DNA of 25,468 nucleotides from positions 1 through 25,468 of the forward strand of contig NZ_UQGV01000021.1 in NCBI RefSeq assembly GCF_900540665.1. Direction: 5' to 3'. Below, piece after piece: positions 14,390 to 22,487 of this stretch. Below the pieces are notes generated by a model. That model did no database searches, was not told where the DNA came from, and saw only the letters and a program-made list of their open reading frames with translations. A program made the position numbers and the translations under genes. Source of the DNA: an uncultured Catenibacterium sp. (GTDB lineage: Bacteria > Bacillota_I > Bacilli_A > Erysipelotrichales > Coprobacillaceae). How positions within the stretch are numbered: position 1 is the first letter of the stretch; each line of letters begins with the position of its first letter.

Positions 14390-15600
14390 ACCTGTACTGC
14401 ATTAATTGTCATTAAACTAGTAAAGTCATTAATAGAGAGTTTTCCTACAATCTTGACTGTCTGACCTTGTTTAAATTGATTCATTTTATAGTTTGGATTA
14501 TAGATGATTGTATCAATACCACCCACATTAGGAATAAAGAAGCTTAACTTGATATGATCAAAATAATCCTTTACAGGTGCTTCATGAATGACTAAACCTT
14601 CAATAGAGATATAAGTCTTTTCCTGTCCATTTCCAAATGGTGATAATACCTGCAAGTATTCTTCTATATTTGTCTTAGATAAGTCTGAGATTTCTAATGG
14701 AATCACATCTCTTACTCGATCATCATCATAGAATTCATCGCTAATAAAGTATCCTGCATTGATTTCATCCGCAATAGGTGCAACAGAACGGAACTTACCT
14801 GTACCAGGACATCCATAAATAAGGTACTTAACCATCTTCTTCGCATTGTTTAAAGAACTAAGGTAATTAGCCATCTTATTAGTGATAGAACCAGACATAA
14901 CACTTTCATTATATGTCTTCTTGAATTCTCTTTGACGCATATTGTTTTTCTGTCTTGTCTTAGGTGTTAATGCAATAAATTCAATCGCATCAAAACGACA
15001 ATCATTTAATAATCCTAAAGTCTTCTTTAAATGATAACGATTAGAATTACATAGAGGAACTCCTTCAGACTGGATACCAATACCTGCAAGAGAAGCTAAA
15101 TAATGGTTTTCTTTACCAAGTAATGCATTAATAAGCTGTAATACAAGTAAGCTCTGTGCAACATCTTCATCCTTATAGTGACCACCAGGTACTAATGGAT
15201 AAACATCATTTCCATCTCTTACTTCTAACTGTTTTCCTAAGATAATATGAAGACCAGGTCCAAAATCATCCTGAGGACCATCAAAGAATTCAAAAGCTGA
15301 CTTTCCTTTAGCCATTAAGACACCAAGGAAGATCATTGCACTTTCTAATAAATGATGTAGTTCTGTACTCATGATACAAATATGAATCTTAGACTTAGAA
15401 GCACATGCTTCTTTAATAAGATTCAATACTGTTTCACCATTCTCTAAATCTGTAAAGTTATAATAGAATGGTGTGTTGAGGGCTTCATAGTCTTCTTTTG
15501 TAAAGCCTCTATGCTCAACATATTTCGCAATAATCGGATTCACTTCATAGGAATCCATGATTTCTTTTGTATGAGATAATTCAACTTCGTGAAATATCAT
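14374..15600 (-). CDS. RecJ-family protein lacking the DHH catalytic motifs
   Basis: A 408-residue protein with the architecture of RecJ single-strand exonuclease but a ruined active site. The N-terminal lead-in (NPIIAKYVEHRGFTKEDYEA, 21-40), a mid-protein LASLAGIG segment (168-175) followed by NRYHLKKTLGLL, and a C-terminal LSPFGNGQEK (319-328) running into an OB-fold match RecJ landmarks. Where RecJ has the DYDADG metal motif this protein has IMSTELHH (76-83), and the DTG and DHH motifs are absent, their region being shortened. RecJ is usually above 550 residues. GCPGTGK (263-269) sits where the DHHA1 core should be and is probably not a nucleotide-binding loop. The ATG at 15600 follows AGGGGAG. 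It is probably a DNA- or protein-binding RecJ paralogue rather than a nuclease. Confidence 0.75.
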   Translation of the reverse strand: MIFHEVELSHTKEIMDSYEVNPIIAKYVEHRGFTKEDYEALNTPFYYNFTDLENGETVLNLIKEACASKSKIHICIMSTELHHLLESAMIFLGVLMAKGKSAFEFFDGPQDDFGPGLHIILGKQLEVRDGNDVYPLVPGGHYKDEDVAQSLLVLQLINALLGKENHYLASLAGIGIQSEGVPLCNSNRYHLKKTLGLLNDCRFDAIEFIALTPKTRQKNNMRQREFKKTYNESVMSGSITNKMANYLSSLNNAKKMVKYLIYGCPGTGKFRSVAPIADEINAGYFISDEFYDDDRVRDVIPLEISDLSKTNIEEYLQVLSPFGNGQEKTYISIEGLVIHEAPVKDYFDHIKLSFFIPNVGGIDTIIYNPNYKMNQFKQGQTVKIVGKLSINDFTSLMTINAVQVDILD

Positions 15601-15677
15601 TTTTTCACTCCCCTCTTTCCAAAACAATTATAACGAATGGTTCTCTAAAAAAAAAGTGTTACTTTCATTTACTCTTT

Positions 15678-15707
15678 TTGAAACTTCTCAACACTCTTTA
15701 TTTTAAT
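15678..15707 (+). promoter_or_regulatory. Likely promoter of the MATE gene
   Basis: TTGAAA (15678-15683), an 18-bp spacer and TTTAAT (15702-15707). The hexamers are acceptable, not strong. The divergent RecJ-like gene has TATAAT on the - strand at plus positions 15627-15632. Confidence 0.45.
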
Positions 15708-15739
15708 ATGCTAGACTATAAGGGTAAGGGAGGGATTTC

Positions 15740-17083
15740 ATGAAGAAAGATCAATATCAAATGGATATGACGCACGGTCCATTGCTTGGTAAAATCTTAA
15801 TATTTTCTATACCACTAATGTTTTCAGGGGTGCTGCAGTTATTATTTAATGCAGCAGATGTTATTGTGGTAGGGCAATTTGCTGGTCCACGTTCTATTGC
15901 AGCAGTTGGTTCTACATCTTCTGTTGTCAATCTATTAGTCAGTTTATTTATTGGTTTATCTGTGGGTGTCAATGTCCTTGTAGCTCGTTTTATTGCATCG
16001 CAAAGAGACAAGGATACCCATGAAACAGTACACTCTGCTATACTACTCGCAATTGTCTTTGGCTTGATCTTTGCAGTAATTGGTGTAGCAGGATCAAGAA
16101 GAATCCTAGAAGCAATGGGTTCACCTGATGATGTCATCAATCTAGCAACAACTTACTTACGTATATATTTTGTAAGTATGCCCTTTGTTGCACTTTATAA
16201 CTTTGGTGCTGCCATATTACGTGCTATTGGTGATACAAAAAGACCACTTATATTCCTTATAGTGGCTGGAGTTGTGAATGTCATATTAAACTTAATATTC
16301 GTTATTATATTCAAGATGGATGTAGCTGGTGTTGCACTTGCGACATTTACAGCAGAACTTGTTTCTTCAATACTTATTATCAACTGTTTGATGAAAACAA
16401 GTACTGTCATTCATTTAGATATCCATGCTTTAAAGTTTCATAAAGATAAAGTGATTCAGATATTCAAGATTGGGTTACCGGCAGGATTACAGGGTGCTAT
16501 TTTCTCTATTTCTAATATCCTGATTCAATCATCTATTAACTCATTTGGTTCTATTGCGATGGCTGGTAATGCTGCCGCAGGTTCACTTGAAGGATTTGTT
16601 TATCAGTCTATGAATGCCATTTATCAGGCTTGTGTGACTTTCACTAGTCAGAACTATGGTATTAATGATAGAAAAAGAGTCGATAGAGTTCTAGCATTAT
16701 GTATTGGTATAGTCACAGTTGTAGGACTTGTTTTAGGTAATCTTGTCTACTTCTTTGCTGATGAACTCATTCGTATCTATACAACAGATGTACAAGCTAT
16801 TGCCTATGGTCATGAAAGATTACTCTATATATGTGTACCTTACTTCATCTGTGGCTGGATGGATGTTATAGTGGGTTCATTAAGAGGTTTAGGTTATTCT
16901 ACTATTCCTATGATTGTATCTTTAATTGGTGCATGTGGACTAAGAGTCTTGTGGATTCTTACTATCTTCCAATATTTCCATACACTCAATTCTATTTATC
17001 TATCATATCCAGTCACATGGGTTGTCACTGCAGCTGCCCATCTCATCACTTATATGATACTAAGAAAAAAAGCATTCAATTAA
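15740..17083 (+). CDS. MATE-family efflux transporter
   Basis: A 447-residue integral membrane protein with about twelve hydrophobic segments in two similar halves, the layout of multidrug and toxin extrusion exporters driven by sodium or protons. Typical features are the N-terminal TxGPLLGKILIFSIPLMFSGVLQLLFNAADVIVVGQFAG stretch with its conserved aspartate, PFVALYNFGAAILRAIGDTKRP in the first half, and GLPAGLQGAIFSISNILIQ at the start of the second. The ATG at 15740 follows GGGAGGG. It stands alone, with a terminator overlapping its stop codon. The substrate is unknown. Confidence 0.93.
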   Translation: MKKDQYQMDMTHGPLLGKILIFSIPLMFSGVLQLLFNAADVIVVGQFAGPRSIAAVGSTSSVVNLLVSLFIGLSVGVNVLVARFIASQRDKDTHETVHSAILLAIVFGLIFAVIGVAGSRRILEAMGSPDDVINLATTYLRIYFVSMPFVALYNFGAAILRAIGDTKRPLIFLIVAGVVNVILNLIFVIIFKMDVAGVALATFTAELVSSILIINCLMKTSTVIHLDIHALKFHKDKVIQIFKIGLPAGLQGAIFSISNILIQSSINSFGSIAMAGNAAAGSLEGFVYQSMNAIYQACVTFTSQNYGINDRKRVDRVLALCIGIVTVVGLVLGNLVYFFADELIRIYTTDVQAIAYGHERLLYICVPYFICGWMDVIVGSLRGLGYSTIPMIVSLIGACGLRVLWILTIFQYFHTLNSIYLSYPVTWVVTAAAHLITYMILRKKAFN

Positions 17084-17118
17084 AAAGCCATTCAGAATTT
17101 AATTCTGAATGGCTTTTT
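17082..17118. terminator. Bidirectional terminator between MATE and DMT genes
   Basis: An 18-bp inverted repeat, AAAAAGCCATTCAGAATT (17082-17099) and its complement (17101-17118), overlaps both stop codons with A/T runs on both sides. Confidence 0.93.
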
Positions 17119-17965
17119 TATCAGGTAACTGTGCAATAATAATTGCGACAAACATGAGTGCACAGCCCAATCCTTCTTTTATTGTAAGACTCTGACCTAG
17201 GATCATCCATCCTGCAAGTACTGAGAATACAGATTCCATACTTAACAAGATAGAAGCAACTGTAGGATTCATACCCTTCTGTCCAATAATCTGTAATGTA
17301 TAGCCTGCTCCACTTGATAATAATCCAGCATAGAGAATAGGTGCACATCCTGCCATGATATTATGCATAGATACATCTTCAAATAAGAACATAGGAATAG
17401 TATTTAATAATGCACATGTAAAGAACTGAATACAGCTCATCTTGACACCATCTACTAAAGGTGAATAGTGATCAATGACAAGAATATGTAATGCGAATAC
17501 GCAGGCACATGCACATACTAATAAGTCACCTTTACCAAAAGTTAGTGATCCTGTCATACATAATAAATAAAGACCAATAACTCCTAGGACAACAGAGATA
17601 GCAATCTTAGGACTTAACTTCTTCCCTAAAAATAAACTAAAGAATGGTACGACAATAATATAAAGTGCTGTAATAAATCCTGCTTTACCAACAGTTGTAT
17701 ACTGAATACCAAACTGCTGTAAACCACTGGCTAGGCCTAATACAATACCACAGGCAATTCCACCAGCCCATAATTTCTTATCCTTGAAATTCATTGTATG
17801 ATCAAAGAAATAAATAAGTGGTAATAAAACGAGTCCTCCTAAATAACTACGTAAGGCAGTAAAAGTAAATGGGCCTACATAGTCCATACCTGCACTCTGT
17901 GCTACAAAGGCGCAGCCCCAGATAAAGGCTGTAAGTAGTAGTAATAAATGATTTTTATAACGCAT
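17099..17965 (-). CDS. DMT-superfamily (EamA) transporter
   Basis: A 288-residue membrane protein with about ten hydrophobic helices in two EamA repeats. The N-terminus (LLLLLTAFIWGCAFVAQSAG, then GPFTFTALRSYLGG) and the C-terminal repeat with NPTVASILLSMESVFSVLAGW are typical of drug/metabolite exporters. The ATG at 17965 has AGGAGGGGG upstream. A promoter (TTGTAA, 17 bp, TAGAAT; plus-strand 17989-18017) lies within the end of the HAD gene, yet no terminator separates the two, so it can also be cotranscribed with it. A CCCC stretch at the start of the leader could pair with the G-run of the ribosome-binding site. The substrate is unknown. Confidence 0.92.
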   Translation of the reverse strand: MRYKNHLLLLLTAFIWGCAFVAQSAGMDYVGPFTFTALRSYLGGLVLLPLIYFFDHTMNFKDKKLWAGGIACGIVLGLASGLQQFGIQYTTVGKAGFITALYIIVVPFFSLFLGKKLSPKIAISVVLGVIGLYLLCMTGSLTFGKGDLLVCACACVFALHILVIDHYSPLVDGVKMSCIQFFTCALLNTIPMFLFEDVSMHNIMAGCAPILYAGLLSSGAGYTLQIIGQKGMNPTVASILLSMESVFSVLAGWMILGQSLTIKEGLGCALMFVAIIIAQLPDKKAIQN

Positions 17966-17988
17966 GATTCCCCCTCCTACAAAGGGGT

Positions 17989-18017
17989 ATTCTACACGAA
18001 ATCATTTCTACTTACAA
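17989..18017 (-). promoter_or_regulatory. Promoter of the DMT gene, overlapping the end of the HAD gene
   Basis: On the - strand TTGTAA (18017-18012), a 17-bp spacer and TAGAAT (17994-17989). Confidence 0.5.
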
Positions 18018-19598
18018 AAGATATTTATCTACGATGACTTTTATACCATCATGATCATTATCTAATGTGATTTCAGTGGCTAGATTCTTGATTTCTTCTG
18101 TCGCATTCTCCATCGCAATGGCAATACCGGCTCTCTGGAATGCTTCAATATCATTTCCACTATCTCCCATCATGATTGTATTTTCAATAGGAATATTTAA
18201 GTAAGATGATAGAGATTCAAGGCCTGCACCTTTAGTAATACCTAAAGGTGTGACTTCAATAGCTGTTTCTTCTACTACAGCACAGCTGACTGGAAACACT
18301 TCTAGTTTCTTTAGAAGATGATTCATTGCATCAACACTTGGATTATATAGACAGAGCTTAAGGATTTCATCCTTATGTACTTCTGCATATTCATAGATAT
18401 CCTCTACAGCTAATGCATGACTTTCAAACATAGACTGATAAATAGCCATATTATAGTAAGGCATATTCTCTATATCTTTTTGAGAAGCAATGGAATGTGT
18501 TGAATCAAGTAGATACAACATCACATCTTCTTTCTTCACAATATCCATCATCTGTGTAAATACATTTGTATCAAAAGAATTGACTTCTAATGGTTGGTTA
18601 TTCTTAAAATCATAGATCAAGCATCCACTTAATAAAATTCCATAATCACAGAAATCTAATTCACCTTCATAGTCCTTTAATTCTGCCAGCCCTCTTCCTG
18701 TACATAAACAAATACTCTGTCCTCTATTACTTGCTTCATTTAAAGAATCTGCTGTATTTGGCGAAATTGTCTTATCAGACTTCAGAAGTGTACCATCCAT
18801 ATCAAGTGCCAAAAGATATCTTTCCTTGATCCATCCATAATGCAGACAGGCATTGTAGATACCATCCTTGTCGGCATCAGTAGTCACATAAGTGGCTTTC
18901 TTCTTTAATTCATCTATACCATTACCCATCGCAATACTTGTCCACTCTGGAATAAACATAGACAAATCATTCTTTTCATCACCAAATACGACAACATCCT
19001 TAACATCACCACCAAGATGTTCCACCATACGTTTAATACCCTTGCTCTTATCTCCTGGTTCTACAAACAAGTATTCCTTATGAAAACGACACCAAGGTAA
19101 CTTCTTTAAAGATTCTAGTTTCTCTTCTTCACCCTTGAAGCAGGCAATATATACCTTATAGATTTGATCATAATCACGTGGATCTAAACTTTCTACCACT
19201 TCTGTCTTCATATAAATATCATGAGTGAACTCATAAAAACGATCATCTGGTGCAAGTCTTCTTGTTTTGTTGTCAGGAGAAAAAGCCCATATCAAACCCT
19301 TCTTCTCACATTCATCTATTAAATCAAGACATAATTGATAATCCAATGGTTCAATACCAATCAACTGATCATCAATAGTAATTCCATTCCCTCCATCACT
19401 GATCATATTATGAAAACCTAATTCATGCATATAATCATGTGCCATGGCATAACTTCTACCTGTCGCAATCGCAATAAAATGACCCTCTGCTTCTAGCTGT
19501 TTTAAAGCATATTGTGTTGATTCAGGAATATATTGATCTCCTGGTGTACCTACAGCTAAAGTTCCATCAATATCAAAGAAAAAGTATTTTCTATTCAT
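18012..19598 (-). CDS. Tandem double Cof-type HAD phosphatase
   Basis: A 528-residue protein made of two complete Cof-family HAD hydrolases joined head to tail. First unit (1-258): nucleophile FFFDIDGT (D9, D11), ATGRS (46-50), Lys186 in KGIKRM, GDEKND (206-211). Second unit (262-528): ALDMDGT (D266, D268), CTGRG (299-303), Lys456 in TKGAG, GDSGND (478-483). All four HAD motifs are present in both halves, so both may be active on sugar phosphates, nucleotides or flavin-type substrates. Single Cof proteins are about 260-290 residues; an in-frame double is unusual. The two halves are clearly diverged, so the fusion is old or joins two paralogues. The ATG at 19598 follows GAGGG. It lies between an SSB-like gene and a DMT transporter. 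Confidence 0.9.
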   Translation of the reverse strand: MNRKYFFFDIDGTLAVGTPGDQYIPESTQYALKQLEAEGHFIAIATGRSYAMAHDYMHELGFHNMISDGGNGITIDDQLIGIEPLDYQLCLDLIDECEKKGLIWAFSPDNKTRRLAPDDRFYEFTHDIYMKTEVVESLDPRDYDQIYKVYIACFKGEEEKLESLKKLPWCRFHKEYLFVEPGDKSKGIKRMVEHLGGDVKDVVVFGDEKNDLSMFIPEWTSIAMGNGIDELKKKATYVTTDADKDGIYNACLHYGWIKERYLLALDMDGTLLKSDKTISPNTADSLNEASNRGQSICLCTGRGLAELKDYEGELDFCDYGILLSGCLIYDFKNNQPLEVNSFDTNVFTQMMDIVKKEDVMLYLLDSTHSIASQKDIENMPYYNMAIYQSMFESHALAVEDIYEYAEVHKDEILKLCLYNPSVDAMNHLLKKLEVFPVSCAVVEETAIEVTPLGITKGAGLESLSSYLNIPIENTIMMGDSGNDIEAFQRAGIAIAMENATEEIKNLATEITLDNDHDGIKVIVDKYLL

Positions 19599-19622
19599 CT
19601 GTATCCCTCACTTTCGAGATAC

Positions 19623-19671
19623 ATTATACACGTGTGAACATGCATTACTCAATCATCATTGATGCATGTTC
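19623..19671 (-). promoter_or_regulatory. Promoter of the double-HAD gene within a hairpin
   Basis: On the - strand TTGAGT (19652-19647), an 18-bp spacer and TATAAT (19628-19623). A 10-bp inverted repeat, GAACATGCAT (19636-19645) / ATGCATGTTC (19662-19671), directly behind the SSB-like stop covers the spacer and -35. It has no T-run, so it is not a normal terminator and may be an operator or a mild transcription barrier. Confidence 0.6.
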
Positions 19672-19988
19672 TAGAATGAATAGTTAGAGTCTTCACATAC
19701 CATATGTTCTGGATAAATTTCCATAGCATATGAAGTTGTTCCTGAACGATTTGGATAAAAGCGTCCTCTGACACTTCCTTCAATAGACACAGACTGACCT
19801 TTTTCAAAGTGATCTACAACATACTGTGCTTTCTCATCCCAGATTACACAACGTATATAATCATAACGTGGTCTATCTTCAGTCCCTCCTTTCGTAGTAA
19901 GTAAGAAAGAACCTCTTAATATTCCATTTCTAGATTCTTTCACTTCTGGATCAGATGTAATCTGACCTTGTAATTTAACTTCATTCAT
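19671..19988 (-). CDS. Short single-stranded-DNA-binding (SSB) family protein
   Basis: A 105-residue OB-fold protein of the SSB family: N-terminal NEVKLQGQITSDPEVKESRNG, a central YDYIRCVIWDEKAQYVVDHFEKGQSVSIEG and a terminal strand (YAMEIYPEHMV). It ends at the OB fold and lacks the glycine-rich linker and acidic DIPF-type tip through which housekeeping SSB recruits partners, so it is an accessory SSB-like or PriB-like protein. The ATG at 19988 follows AGGAGG. It is first of a - strand group with the double HAD and a DMT transporter, whose functions do not obviously match. Confidence 0.85.
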   Translation of the reverse strand: MNEVKLQGQITSDPEVKESRNGILRGSFLLTTKGGTEDRPRYDYIRCVIWDEKAQYVVDHFEKGQSVSIEGSVRGRFYPNRSGTTSYAMEIYPEHMVCEDSNYSF

Positions 19989-20083
19989 ATTTTTATTCCT
20001 CCTTCTATATACTTATTCCCTAAAACTAGAATAAATTACTTAAAATTTTTAAAAAAACTTAAATCCCTACAACCCTTATGGTA

Positions 20084-20089
20084 TATAAT
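20084..20089 (+). promoter_or_regulatory. -10 element of the metY gene
   Basis: A perfect TATAAT, 24 nt ahead of the start codon; the -35 region is AT-rich without a good hexamer. Confidence 0.5.
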
Positions 20090-20112
20090 GTTTAAAAAAT
20101 GGAGGAAATTAT

Positions 20113-21381
20113 ATGGAATTAGAAACAAAAGCAATCCATGAAGGCTGGAAGCCTGGTAATGGAGAACCTAGACAGTTACCAATTTATGAAAGTACTACTT
20201 TTAAATATGATTCAAGTGAAGAAATGGGCATGTTGTTTGATTTAGAAAAAGATGGTTATTTCTATTCACGCTTGCAGAATCCTACTAATGATGCAGTTGC
20301 AGCTAAGCTTACTAGCATGGAGGGTGGCTATGCTGGTATGTTAACAAGTTCAGGACAGGCAGCTAACTTCTTTGCGATTTTTAATATCTGTGAAGCAGGA
20401 GGACATGTTGTAGCCTCTGGTAATATTTATGGAGGTAGTTATAACCTGCTTTCAGTAACTATGAAGAAGATGGGCGTTGATGTAACTTTTATTAATCAGG
20501 ATGCATCTGTTGAAGAAATCAATGCCGCATTTAAAGAGAATACTAAGTGTATGTTTGGAGAAACATTATCTAACCCTACAATGGAAGTATTAGATATTGA
20601 AAAGTTTGCTTCTATTGCGCATGCACATGGTGTACCTTTAATTGTGGATAATACATTCGCAACACCTGCCAATTGTCAACCTATTCAATGGGGTGCTGAT
20701 ATTGTGACTCATTCTACGACTAAATATCTAGATGGTCATGCATCAGGTGTTGGTGGTGCGATTATCGATAGTGGAAACTTTGACTGGATGAGTCATGCAG
20801 AAAAGTTCCCTGGACTCACTACTCCAGATGTTAGCTATCATGGTATTACTTATGCCAAGAGATTTGGTAAGGCTGCCTATATTACAAAAGCCACTGCACA
20901 ATTAATGCGTGACTTAGGATCTATTCCTTCACCATTTAATAGTTATTTATTAAATATCGGTATTGAATCATTATCTGCGCGTATGCGTGTGCATTGTGAG
21001 AATGCCTTAAAGGTCGCTACATACTTAAAGAATCACCCAAAAGTAGAATGGATCCACTATCCTGGATTAGAAGATGATAAATATCATGAAGCAGCTAAGA
21101 AATATATGCCTCATGGTACATGCGGTGTTATGTGCTTTGGTTTAAAAGGCGATAAGAAGGAAGCTGTGACTTTCATGGATCACTTACAGCTTATTAATAT
21201 CGTAACTCATGTTGCAGATGCAAAGACTTGTATCTTACATCCTGCCAGCCATACACATCGTCAGATGACAGATGAACAATTAAAAGAAGCAGGTGTTGAT
21301 CCAACACTTATTCGTTTATCTATTGGTTTAGAAAACCCAGAAGATCTAATCAATGATATTGAAGAAGCATTAAAGTACTAA
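20113..21381 (+). CDS. metY: O-acetylhomoserine sulfhydrylase (Cys/Met metabolism PLP enzyme)
   Basis: A 422-residue PLP enzyme of the Cys/Met metabolism family, predicted to make homocysteine from O-acetylhomoserine and sulfide. Features: the N-terminal ETKAIHEGWKP, PIYESTTFKY, YSRLQNPT (51-58) that contacts the PLP phosphate of the neighbouring subunit, SSGQAA (79-84), Asp179 in VDNTFATP and the PLP lysine Lys204 in HSTTKYLDGH. The length and the EHPTIRLSIGLE-type ending (here DPTLIRLSIGLENPEDLI) fit the sulfhydrylase branch rather than the shorter cystathionine synthases or lyases. The ATG at 20113 has GGAGG nine bases upstream. It is a single-gene unit. Closely related enzymes can use O-succinylhomoserine, so the acyl donor is not certain. 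Confidence 0.9.
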   Translation: MELETKAIHEGWKPGNGEPRQLPIYESTTFKYDSSEEMGMLFDLEKDGYFYSRLQNPTNDAVAAKLTSMEGGYAGMLTSSGQAANFFAIFNICEAGGHVVASGNIYGGSYNLLSVTMKKMGVDVTFINQDASVEEINAAFKENTKCMFGETLSNPTMEVLDIEKFASIAHAHGVPLIVDNTFATPANCQPIQWGADIVTHSTTKYLDGHASGVGGAIIDSGNFDWMSHAEKFPGLTTPDVSYHGITYAKRFGKAAYITKATAQLMRDLGSIPSPFNSYLLNIGIESLSARMRVHCENALKVATYLKNHPKVEWIHYPGLEDDKYHEAAKKYMPHGTCGVMCFGLKGDKKEAVTFMDHLQLINIVTHVADAKTCILHPASHTHRQMTDEQLKEAGVDPTLIRLSIGLENPEDLINDIEEALKY

Positions 21382-21383
21382 AA

Positions 21384-21407
21384 AAGACTGTTCATCTGAA
21401 CAGTCTT
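21384..21407 (-). terminator. Terminator for the superoxide reductase gene
   Basis: AAGACTGTTC (21384-21393), loop ATCT, GAACAGTCTT (21398-21407). The T-run is on the - strand, so it stops transcripts coming from the right. Confidence 0.85.
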
Positions 21408-21408
21408 G

Positions 21409-21434
21409 AAAGCAGAATTTATTTCTGCTTTTTT
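21409..21434 (+). terminator. Terminator for metY
   Basis: AAAGCAGAA (21409-21417), loop TTTAT, TTCTGCTTT (21423-21431), then TTT. It ends two bases before the stop of the convergent gene. Confidence 0.85.
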
Positions 21435-21435
21435 A

Positions 21436-21804
21436 TTATGCTTTCCATAAACCATGAAGATTGCAGTAGTCATAAGCTGCTACAACTTCATCACCTTCAC
21501 CCATATAGAATACAGCTTCAGGCTTATCAGTAGGTGTTAACTGTTTGAACTGAGTACCATTCTTAGTTTCTAATACAATTAATGTAATGTAGTGTGCTTC
21601 AGTCATAGGATGTTCTACTGATCCTACAGATACTGTCACCTTAGTTCCTTCTACTTTTACAACAGGTACATGCTTTTCAACTGCGGCATCAGTTGTATTT
21701 GGTGTTAATTCCTTCATAGGTTCACCACAACAAACTACTGGTACACCAGAATCCACAAAATGAGTGATAACGTTACCACAATGTTCACAACGATAGAATT
21801 TCAT
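21436..21804 (-). CDS. dfx: Desulfoferrodoxin (two-iron superoxide reductase)
   Basis: A 122-residue protein that reduces superoxide to hydrogen peroxide without making oxygen, a hallmark of anaerobes. The N-terminal desulforedoxin iron site is complete (Cys6, Cys9, Cys25, Cys26). The catalytic iron site is complete too: His45 in EKHVP with Glu43 and Lys44, His65 in HPM, His71, Cys114 and His117 in CNLHG. The ATG at 21804 has GGAGG eight bases upstream; an in-frame TTG at 21810 is less likely. It is divergent from an Rrf2-type regulator, which could control it in response to oxidative or iron-sulfur stress; that link is inferred from position and shared repeats in the gap. Confidence 0.95.
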   Translation of the reverse strand: MKFYRCEHCGNVITHFVDSGVPVVCCGEPMKELTPNTTDAAVEKHVPVVKVEGTKVTVSVGSVEHPMTEAHYITLIVLETKNGTQFKQLTPTDKPEAVFYMGEGDEVVAAYDYCNLHGLWKA

Positions 21805-21834
21805 ATTCAATTCCTCCTTTATCTAAACCTATCA

Positions 21835-21936
21835 TAACACTTTTAGAACAAGACTACGAATGATATGCATTCTTTTCATAAATTTATAACCAAAATTGTA
21901 AAAGTGTTGATTACCAAAGGTTTTTTTTAAGTGTTA
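21835..21936. repeat. Three copies of an AAGTGTT-type motif in the divergent gap
   Basis: TAACACTTTTA (21835-21845), TAAAAGTGTT (21899-21908) and TTAAGTGTTA (21927-21936) share the core AAGTGTT, the first in inverted orientation. The first lies beside a -10-like TATGAT for the superoxide reductase gene (plus-strand 21831-21836). They could be operator half-sites, though such AT-rich motifs may recur by chance. Confidence 0.35.
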
Positions 21937-21961
21937 TTTGTGAATTTTTTCCAAAATAATC

Positions 21962-21990
21962 TTGTAAATATTTACAAAAGGCATTATTAT
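21962..21990 (+). promoter_or_regulatory. Rrf2-gene promoter with 16-bp palindromic operator
   Basis: TTGTAAATATTTACAA (21962-21977) is a perfect 16-bp palindrome. Its first six bases serve as a -35 (TTGTAA), followed 17 bp later by TATTAT (21985-21990). A repressor bound there would block RNA polymerase. Rrf2 proteins bind AT-rich dyads and often repress themselves, so autoregulation is likely. A half-site TTGTAAAAG lies at 21896-21904. Confidence 0.65.
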
Positions 21991-22034
21991 GTAAATGGAA
22001 ATAATAATAGAAGTTTTATATGGAGGTGATACAT

Positions 22035-22442
22035 ATGACTAGTGATTTTAGTATTGCTGTCCACGCTCTCGTCTATTTAGGTGAAAACCAAGACCTTATT
22101 TCTAGTGATGAACTTGCAAAGCATATTTGCACTCATCCAGTACGTGTAAGACGTGTTATGATCAAATTGAGAGAAGCTGGTATTATTAAGGCTAAAGCAG
22201 GTGTTGATGGAGGATATCGTCTTGACAAAGAAACAGATGATATTACTTTATCTGAGATTGCGAAATCTGTCTCAAATGATTATATCCATGTGACTTGGCA
22301 CAATGGTGAAGATGGAAGAGAAGCCATTAAGGACTCTAAGGTAGAACAAGCCATCGATTCTATTTTTGTAGATCTTAATGAAGCGTGTGACAATTTGTTG
22401 AAAGACAAGACCATCGAAGACATTATTAATATATCAAAGTAG
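22035..22442 (+). CDS. Rrf2-family transcriptional regulator
   Basis: A 135-residue winged-helix regulator. Residues 1-62 carry the Rrf2 DNA-binding domain: SIAVHALVYLGEN, SSDELAKHICTHPVRVRRVMIKLREAGII, and the wing AKAGVDGGYRL. There are only two cysteines, Cys32 in the helix-turn-helix and Cys118, so the three-cysteine iron-sulfur cluster site of IscR/NsrR is missing; it may be cluster-free (CymR-like) or redox-sensing through single thiols. The ATG at 22035 is seven bases after GGAGGTG; the in-frame ATG at 22020 overlaps that site. It is divergent from superoxide reductase and convergent with a DMT transporter. Confidence 0.9.
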   Translation: MTSDFSIAVHALVYLGENQDLISSDELAKHICTHPVRVRRVMIKLREAGIIKAKAGVDGGYRLDKETDDITLSEIAKSVSNDYIHVTWHNGEDGREAIKDSKVEQAIDSIFVDLNEACDNLLKDKTIEDIINISK

Positions 22443-22462
22443 AAATGGTCTACGAAATAAAG

Positions 22463-22487
22463 AAGCAGCTTATAAGGCTGCTTTTTT
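22463..22487. terminator. Terminator between Rrf2 and DMT genes
   Basis: AAGCAGC (22463-22469), a 7-nt loop and GCTGCTT (22477-22483), then TTTT on the + strand. The - strand side has CTTCTTTATTT, so it may work weakly in both directions. Confidence 0.82.

Noticed and set aside
14784..14830. GCPGTGK as a P-loop ATPase motif in the RecJ-like protein
   Set aside because: The lysine is not followed by Ser or Thr, no Walker B is seen, and the segment lies where RecJ has its DHHA1 core.
16831..17139. 102-residue + strand frame overlapping the end of the MATE gene
   Set aside because: It is a different-frame shadow of a clear transporter gene and runs through the bidirectional terminator.
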